37,072 bases of DNA from JAJDIA01 sp031555145 (GTDB lineage: Bacteria > Bacteroidota > Bacteroidia > Bacteroidales > Tannerellaceae), in contig JAVBUR010000018.1 of assembly GCA_031555145.1 (NCBI GenBank), positions 1-37,072 of the forward strand, read 5' to 3'. Both the position numbers and the translations under genes were made by a program. The notes under the pieces were generated by a model. That model was given only the letters and a program-made list of their open reading frames with translations. It made no database searches and was not told the DNA's origin. Positions 33,029 to 37,072 of the stretch are shown one piece after another. Within the stretch, counting starts at the first letter, position 1. The number at the start of each line of letters is the position of its first letter.

Positions 33029-34786
33029 ATGAAGACACAAGAGAAAAAAGCAGAAAAAGTTGCGCAAGCCAAACAATCGGAAGTATTACCGCTCCGGCAA
33101 GCTCCTGCGGGTGAAGTGCTTCAGGCATATCGTGAAGGACAGCTTCATCGAAGTGCAGCTATTCCTGTGATGTCTTTCGCAGGGAATAGCGCTGCGAACC
33201 ATACCGGGATGCCCGATCAGCTGAAGTCGGGCATGGAGCGTTTGTCCGGGTATAACCTGGACGGAGTGCGCGTACATTATAACTCGGATAAACCCGCCCA
33301 GTTACAATCATTAGCCTATACCCAAGGCACCGATATCCATATCGCCCCTGGGCAAGAACAACACCTTCCCCACGAAACCTGGCATGTCGTCCAACAAATG
33401 CAGGGACGCGTTTCACCTACCTGCCAACTCAAAGGAATCTCCATTAACGACAACAGCGGACTGGAACAGGAAGCCGACCGGTATGGACGGTTGGCTGTCG
33501 CAGGCGAGACGATGACCGAAGCTGTGAGTATAGCGCCAGCTCAGTTGCGGAGTGCAGGCGGCCGGCCGGTGGCACAGATGTTCAGGTTGGTGCAACCGGA
33601 TGCGTATCATAATGACAATGGGAATGTAAACCTATTTTCAACACATTTTGTGACACATGGTGAAGGGAATCTATCGCCAAGAGGGAGTGTTAGAATTTCA
33701 TCCAATGTTAATAAAGTAATGGCTATAAATAATAGACGAATTCTTTTCTTTCAATCCTTGTCTGATCTGGTTGCGTCGGGATTAGCCACTATTAATAATT
33801 ATGCCACATATAATGGTTTTATATCTTCATTAGAAAGTCTTTTCAATCGTTCTGTAGATACAACGGAAGAACTAAGGTCTATTTATGTGGATCTTATCCC
33901 TGATCTCTTTGAGTTGAAATATAGATCATTTGCATATGATCATACAACTATTCATGCTGTATTGCATAATATGGGAGTGGCTGCTAAAAATATATTAAAC
34001 GATCTGTATGCGGAGTATTTTAGTGTTTCCGGTCGCATAGCAGATCCTCAACGGCATGGAAAGCAGATGGGAGAGGAGGAATATGTTGTGGAAAAGATAA
34101 GTGGGAAAGACAGAAAAATGGGAGAAGCTTCAGGGAAAGGAAAGAATAAATTGTCCAGGGTGCCAAGTATCGTTGTAAATACCATACAATCAAATGCCCA
34201 TTTCCCAATGTTGGTATCTGAGACAACTAAATTTGCCATAAATGCTGCCTTCCCGGAACCAAAGGAGGTGTATATGACAAGGGATGCAATGCGTGAAGCA
34301 AATGATATTCTCTATAATGAGGGAGAAGGCAGATACTCTCATTTGTACTCTGAAAATGCATCTGTGAAGATAAATGATGTAATGCTTTATAAATATAAAC
34401 CGCATTTTGTAGGAGCATCGGATTCTATGGAATCTGCAAGTACAAATGCATGTGATGGAATGGTGAGAACATATTACCCGGGAGGCGTTGCAGGTAATTT
34501 AGCCGTAGGAAATCTTAAAACTGAACCTGATTCAAGAGTACCATGGCCTACTCATCATGCTGGAAAATTGTGTGAAGATGGCTCTGATACGCTTTCTTTG
34601 GAAAACGGAGCTAGATTTGGGTGGCTTCTTGAGCGAGGGGGTATAATTAATATAGGACGCACTGACTTACAAAGATTTTCACAAGAACTGAACAAGACTT
34701 GGTACTTCCGCATATACGGTTCTCAAGACTTGGGGCAAGATATTCGAAGTCAGACATTAGCTCGTTTTAACCCCATCGGCCAATGA
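33029..34786 (+). CDS. eCIS cargo/toxin: DUF4157 domain with unidentified C-terminal domain
   Basis: This 585-residue candidate effector starts with a short charged segment, and a DUF4157 (eCIS core) domain fills about residues 60-160. Hallmarks are MPDQLKSGMERLSGYNLDGVRVHYN, IHIAPGQEQHLPHETWHVVQQ with the zincin-type HExxH (His115, Glu116, His119), and EQEADRYG. DUF4157 proteins are typical eCIS-associated cargo. A linker follows, and from about residue 187 the composition turns AT-rich. The C-terminal part (187-585) has no named family that I recognise. It holds Cys475 in ACDGM, His509-His510 in THHAG, Asn526 in SLENGA and a terminal WYFRIYG, a pattern compatible with a papain/NlpC-like hydrolase, but this is speculation. 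It overlaps the ATPase gene by 4 bases. Confidence 0.88.
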   Translation: MKTQEKKAEKVAQAKQSEVLPLRQAPAGEVLQAYREGQLHRSAAIPVMSFAGNSAANHTGMPDQLKSGMERLSGYNLDGVRVHYNSDKPAQLQSLAYTQGTDIHIAPGQEQHLPHETWHVVQQMQGRVSPTCQLKGISINDNSGLEQEADRYGRLAVAGETMTEAVSIAPAQLRSAGGRPVAQMFRLVQPDAYHNDNGNVNLFSTHFVTHGEGNLSPRGSVRISSNVNKVMAINNRRILFFQSLSDLVASGLATINNYATYNGFISSLESLFNRSVDTTEELRSIYVDLIPDLFELKYRSFAYDHTTIHAVLHNMGVAAKNILNDLYAEYFSVSGRIADPQRHGKQMGEEEYVVEKISGKDRKMGEASGKGKNKLSRVPSIVVNTIQSNAHFPMLVSETTKFAINAAFPEPKEVYMTRDAMREANDILYNEGEGRYSHLYSENASVKINDVMLYKYKPHFVGASDSMESASTNACDGMVRTYYPGGVAGNLAVGNLKTEPDSRVPWPTHHAGKLCEDGSDTLSLENGARFGWLLERGGIINIGRTDLQRFSQELNKTWYFRIYGSQDLGQDIRSQTLARFNPIGQ

Positions 34787-36102
34787 CCCCGCATATCCTC
34801 TACACCCAGCACTTACTGCATACCGCCGTGTCTTTGTACATCGGGCAGGAGAGTGCCTACGCCTCTATCCGGGACATCCCGTCGCCGGAGAGCGGCTGGC
34901 TGGCTTCCCTGGTGGGTGGGCGTGAACTAACGTTTGAAGAACGGGTGATCCTGCTGCTGGCGGTGATGCCGTATATCAGTCCTCAGACGTTGGATATCTT
35001 CTTTCTGCGGAACAAGTTGATGGACAGGGCGTATACCGAGTTCGGCGGGAAGCAGGGAGTGTCGCATACAGGCTTCCTGCCTACGGGAGAGACGGCTGCC
35101 TTTGTGCTGTCGTTGGGCGATCCGGAGAAGCGGCGGACGGTAACTTCGCTGCTGACCGACCCGACACATTGGTTTCGCACGACCGGTATCCTATACCTGG
35201 ACGGACAGGGAGAAGGCGAGCCCTTCCTGAGCGGTCGCCTGCAACTGACGGATGATTTCAGCCGGAAAGTCCTCTACGGCATGACCGATCATCCGGTCTA
35301 TAGCGCCGACTTTCCCGCCAAGCGGGTCACGACAGCGCTCGAATGGGACGAGTTAGTTCTTCCCTACGATCTGGCAGAAGGTATCAACGAGATCGCCGCC
35401 TGGCTGCAACACGAGCGGGAGATACTGGGGCGCTGGCAACTGGGACGCTTTGTCAAGCAAGGCTACCGTTGCCTGTTCTACGGTCCGCCGGGAACCGGAA
35501 AGACGCTGACCGCCACCTTGCTGGGAAAACGCTATGGTTTGGACGTCTTCCGTATCGACCTGTCGATGGTGGTCTCCAAATACATTGGCGAAACGGAAAA
35601 GAACCTGGCCCGTGTCTTCGACCGTGCCGAACACCGGAACTGGATCCTCTTCTTTGATGAGGCCGATGCCTTGTTCGGTAAACGTACGCAGACCTCCAAC
35701 GCCAACGACCGCCATGCCAACCAGGAGGTAGCCTACCTGTTGCAACGGATCGAAGACTTTCCCGGCATGATCATCCTCGCCACCAATATGAAAGAGAACC
35801 TGGACGAAGCCTTTCTGCGCCGTTTCCAGTCCGTCGCCTATTTCCCGATCCCCGACAAAGCCCTGCGCCTGCGTCTCTGGCAGCAAATGACGCCGCCCGA
35901 ATGGCTCCCCGTCGGCCAAAACCACAACCTGCTCCCCGTCGCCTCCGAGACCGAACTCTCCGGCGGTAGCATCGTCAACGTCATCCAACGCTGTGCCATC
36001 AAACTCTTCCAATCCGGCAAACTAACCCTCGACACCACTATCCTGCGCCAAGCCATCACCAAAGAGCAACTCAAGGAAGGCAAGATCGTACGATATGGGT
36101 GA
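34783..36102 (+). CDS. eCIS-associated AAA+ ATPase (Afp15-like)
   Basis: This 439-residue AAA+ ATPase matches the Afp15/Pvc15 type. The N-terminal ~190 residues are a non-ATPase domain (TFEERVILLLAVMPYISPQTLD is typical of eCIS ATPases). The AAA module then shows Walker A GPPGTGKT (234-241), Walker B ILFFDEAD (288-295), a pore-loop-like KYIGETEKN, sensor-1 LATN (332-335) and Arg-finger LRRF (345-348). In PVC and Afp the homologue is needed for assembly or for loading cargo. Translational overlap with the DUF4157 gene supports a handling role for that cargo. Its stop converges with the antitoxin gene, 9 bases apart. Confidence 0.95.
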   Translation: MTPHILYTQHLLHTAVSLYIGQESAYASIRDIPSPESGWLASLVGGRELTFEERVILLLAVMPYISPQTLDIFFLRNKLMDRAYTEFGGKQGVSHTGFLPTGETAAFVLSLGDPEKRRTVTSLLTDPTHWFRTTGILYLDGQGEGEPFLSGRLQLTDDFSRKVLYGMTDHPVYSADFPAKRVTTALEWDELVLPYDLAEGINEIAAWLQHEREILGRWQLGRFVKQGYRCLFYGPPGTGKTLTATLLGKRYGLDVFRIDLSMVVSKYIGETEKNLARVFDRAEHRNWILFFDEADALFGKRTQTSNANDRHANQEVAYLLQRIEDFPGMIILATNMKENLDEAFLRRFQSVAYFPIPDKALRLRLWQQMTPPEWLPVGQNHNLLPVASETELSGGSIVNVIQRCAIKLFQSGKLTLDTTILRQAITKEQLKEGKIVRYG

Positions 36103-36111
36103 CACCCTATT

Positions 36112-36426
36112 TTACCACAAGGTTACCTTTCCTAAGGAACCGAGTTCCAGGCTGGCCTTAATGCCCATCGCGCGGAATACTCTGCCTATAGTAGAAAAAG
36201 TAAGATTTTTGCCACTCTCTATTTTGGATATCTGAGCGCGTTGTACCCCAAGCAACTTAGCTAAATCTTCCTGGGTGAGATTCTTAGACTGGCGGGCTTG
36301 CTTAATGGCTTCACCCAACAAGAAAGAGTGAAGATCGGATTCATACTTGTCACGTTTGGGAGTCTCTTTTTCCCCCATGAACTGATCCAGTATCTCATCA
36401 TGTGTAATCAATTCCATCTTAGCCAT
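36112..36426 (-). CDS. higA: HigA-like XRE-family antitoxin
   Basis: This 104-residue helix-turn-helix protein has an XRE domain: AIKQARQSKNLTQEDLAKLLGVQRAQISKIESGKNLTFSTIGRVFRAMGIKA (about 39-90). It lies 2 bases downstream of a HigB/Gp49-like toxin gene on the same strand, the toxin-first order of HigBA modules. It would bind the palindrome upstream of the toxin gene and repress the pair, and neutralise the toxin. It marks the right-hand end of the injection-system locus and has lower G+C than the ATPase gene. Confidence 0.88.
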   Translation of the reverse strand: MAKMELITHDEILDQFMGEKETPKRDKYESDLHSFLLGEAIKQARQSKNLTQEDLAKLLGVQRAQISKIESGKNLTFSTIGRVFRAMGIKASLELGSLGKVTLW

Positions 36427-36428
36427 AA

Positions 36429-36773
36429 TTACTTTCTTTTTAGTTCGAAATACGTTGCTCTTATCTCTTCTGCTTTTGCTATTTCTTTAGGAGGCGTCTT
36501 GTTCGTTTTTTTTACAAAACCATGTGTGGCTATTACCAAAGTGTCTTCTTCCGTATCCCAAAAAGACAGTAGCCTATAGGAAATACCATTGTACAAGGTT
36601 CGAAATTCCCAGATTTCTGAATCGCCCATTTTACAGAACAACTCCTTATCCATTACCAGCATGCTCTTTCCGATATTGTAGATAATCTTATCCCTGACTT
36701 TTGTAGGTAAAGACTCCAAAAAGGACTGAGCTTCTCTTGTATATAGGACTTTAAATCTTGGCGTTATTTCCAT
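36429..36773 (-). CDS. higB: HigB-like (Gp49-family) ribosome-dependent mRNase toxin
   Basis: This 114-residue protein belongs to the phage Gp49-like/HigB branch of the RelE superfamily. Family segments are FKVLYTREAQSFLESLPTKVRDKI, the motif IWEFRTLYNGISYRLLSFW (WEFR being the core) and VIATHGFVKKTNKTPPKEIAKAEE, where HGFxKK-TPxxEI-A is diagnostic. It is cotranscribed with the downstream XRE antitoxin and likely degrades mRNA on ribosomes when free. The gene opens with ATG at 36773 after a leader of about 13 bases. A link to the eCIS is possible but unproven; such modules often sit at island edges. Confidence 0.9.
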   Translation of the reverse strand: MEITPRFKVLYTREAQSFLESLPTKVRDKIIYNIGKSMLVMDKELFCKMGDSEIWEFRTLYNGISYRLLSFWDTEEDTLVIATHGFVKKTNKTPPKEIAKAEEIRATYFELKRK

Positions 36774-36792
36774 ATTCTATAAGGTTATGGTA

Positions 36793-36828
36793 CAAAAGTA
36801 CGAAAATAGTTCCATATGTGGAACTATT
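36793..36828 (-). promoter_or_regulatory. Toxin-antitoxin promoter with palindromic operator
   Basis: On the minus strand, TACTTTTG (36793-36800) is a -7 box. A perfect 10-bp inverted repeat, AATAGTTCCA (36805-36814) and TGGAACTATT (36819-36828) with a TATG centre, covers the spacer and -33 region, as expected for HigA autorepression. Confidence 0.75.
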
Positions 36829-36979
36829 CCGGCGGATTTATCTTTCCGGGCACATGGGGAGCCCCTACACCGGCCTTTGCTTCCGCCGAAAATCGGGCCA
36901 ATCTCAAAGCCCGGTAGAAGGTAATATTCAGATTTGTCCGAATCTGAAGCTATTTTGCAACGACACGGCTACCAGCAAT
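36829..36979. other. Intergenic region with a short hairpin
   Basis: No gene was seen. An 8-bp perfect inverted repeat TTCAGATT/AATCTGAA occupies 36927-36948 with a 6-base loop, itself 22 bp long in total. A role is unknown. Confidence 0.5.
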
Positions 36980-37072
36980 AGTTTCATTAGGATGAAACTG
37001 TTTGTTTCACCTATTGAAACTGTCTGTTTCACCGTTTGGAACTCGGAGTTTCACCCTATGAAACTGAAAGTT
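36980..37072. repeat. 22-bp-period palindrome array (array B), truncated by window end
   Basis: GAAAC (or GGAAC) recurs at 36994, 37016, 37038 and 37060, and GTTTC recurs at 37004, 37026 and 37048, all 22 bp apart. The unit core is TGAAACTGTTTGTTTCA plus a 5-base linker. A further palindrome, AGTTTCAT/ATGAAACT, opens the array at 36980-36999. The sequence differs from array A but the period is the same. It continues past the window. Confidence 0.8.

Noticed and set aside
32970..33128. Longer N-terminus for the AraC regulator
   Set aside because: It would overlap the cargo gene by 100 bases; the ATG at 32969 starts just before the first membrane helix.
16477..36102. Prophage
   Set aside because: Tail, baseplate and spike genes are present, but no terminase, portal, capsid, integrase or lysis genes were found, and DUF4157, DUF4255 and the AAA+ ATPase point to an eCIS.
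16477..36102. Type VI secretion system
   Set aside because: No TssJ, TssL, TssM membrane-complex genes and no ClpV are present; the tape measure and DUF4255 proteins are eCIS features.
36980..37072. CRISPR or telomere-like repeat
   Set aside because: Same reasoning: no spacers, and each unit is a short palindrome.

Overview
The window comes from a Bacteroidales genome, most likely Parabacteroides or a close relative; the genus is a guess and the order is well supported. The support is repeated -7 boxes of the form TAnnTTTG, A-rich leaders instead of strong Shine-Dalgarno sites, Bacteroidales-style lipoproteins, a TPR/membrane/HTH regulator, and a debranching enzyme-glycosyltransferase-GH57 glycogen operon. 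No tRNA, rRNA, CRISPR array, transposase or integrase was seen.

Layout. (1) 53-958: a membrane-anchored coiled-coil protein. (2) 1106-5967: a four-gene efflux operon (TolC-like channel, HlyD-like adaptor, two ABC-2 permeases) with no ATPase gene. (3) 6019-6106: four contiguous 22-bp imperfect palindromes between convergent genes. (4) 6253-8680: divergent sugar-metabolism genes, a lipoprotein fusing a DUF1080-like domain to an HxH metal-hydrolase-like domain, and a Tat-signal TIM-barrel protein. (5) 8866-11190: a TPR/HTH membrane regulator and a small exported protein behind a promoter that overlaps a perfect 13-bp inverted repeat. (6) 11652-16257: the glycogen operon, closed by strong terminators. 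(7) 16477-36102: a complete contractile injection system of the extracellular (eCIS, Afp/PVC/MAC-like) type. (8) 36112-36773: a HigBA-like toxin-antitoxin pair. (9) 36980-37072: a second 22-bp-period palindrome array, cut by the window end.

The eCIS is the main system. In order it encodes a DUF4255 tube-terminator protein, an unknown conserved protein, one sheath, two tube proteins, a 51-residue DUF5908-like protein, a LysM hub protein, a VgrG-like spike, a PAAR tip, a gp25 wedge, a large baseplate J-like protein, a fibre-like protein, an Afp12-like protein, the CIS tape-measure protein, a secreted type-I membrane protein with two discoidin-like domains, a polytopic-membrane AraC regulator on the opposite strand, a DUF4157 cargo protein with an unidentified AT-rich C-terminal domain, and an AAA+ ATPase. 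Most structural genes touch or overlap, so they probably form one transcript. Related systems have been described in gut Bacteroidales, so the machine itself is not new. The least explained parts are the cargo C-terminal domain, the membrane-anchored discoidin-like protein and the membrane-embedded regulator. Two of these are visibly richer in AT than the structural genes.

All calls come from reading sequence and translations. No database search was run, and domain names rest on recognised motifs.
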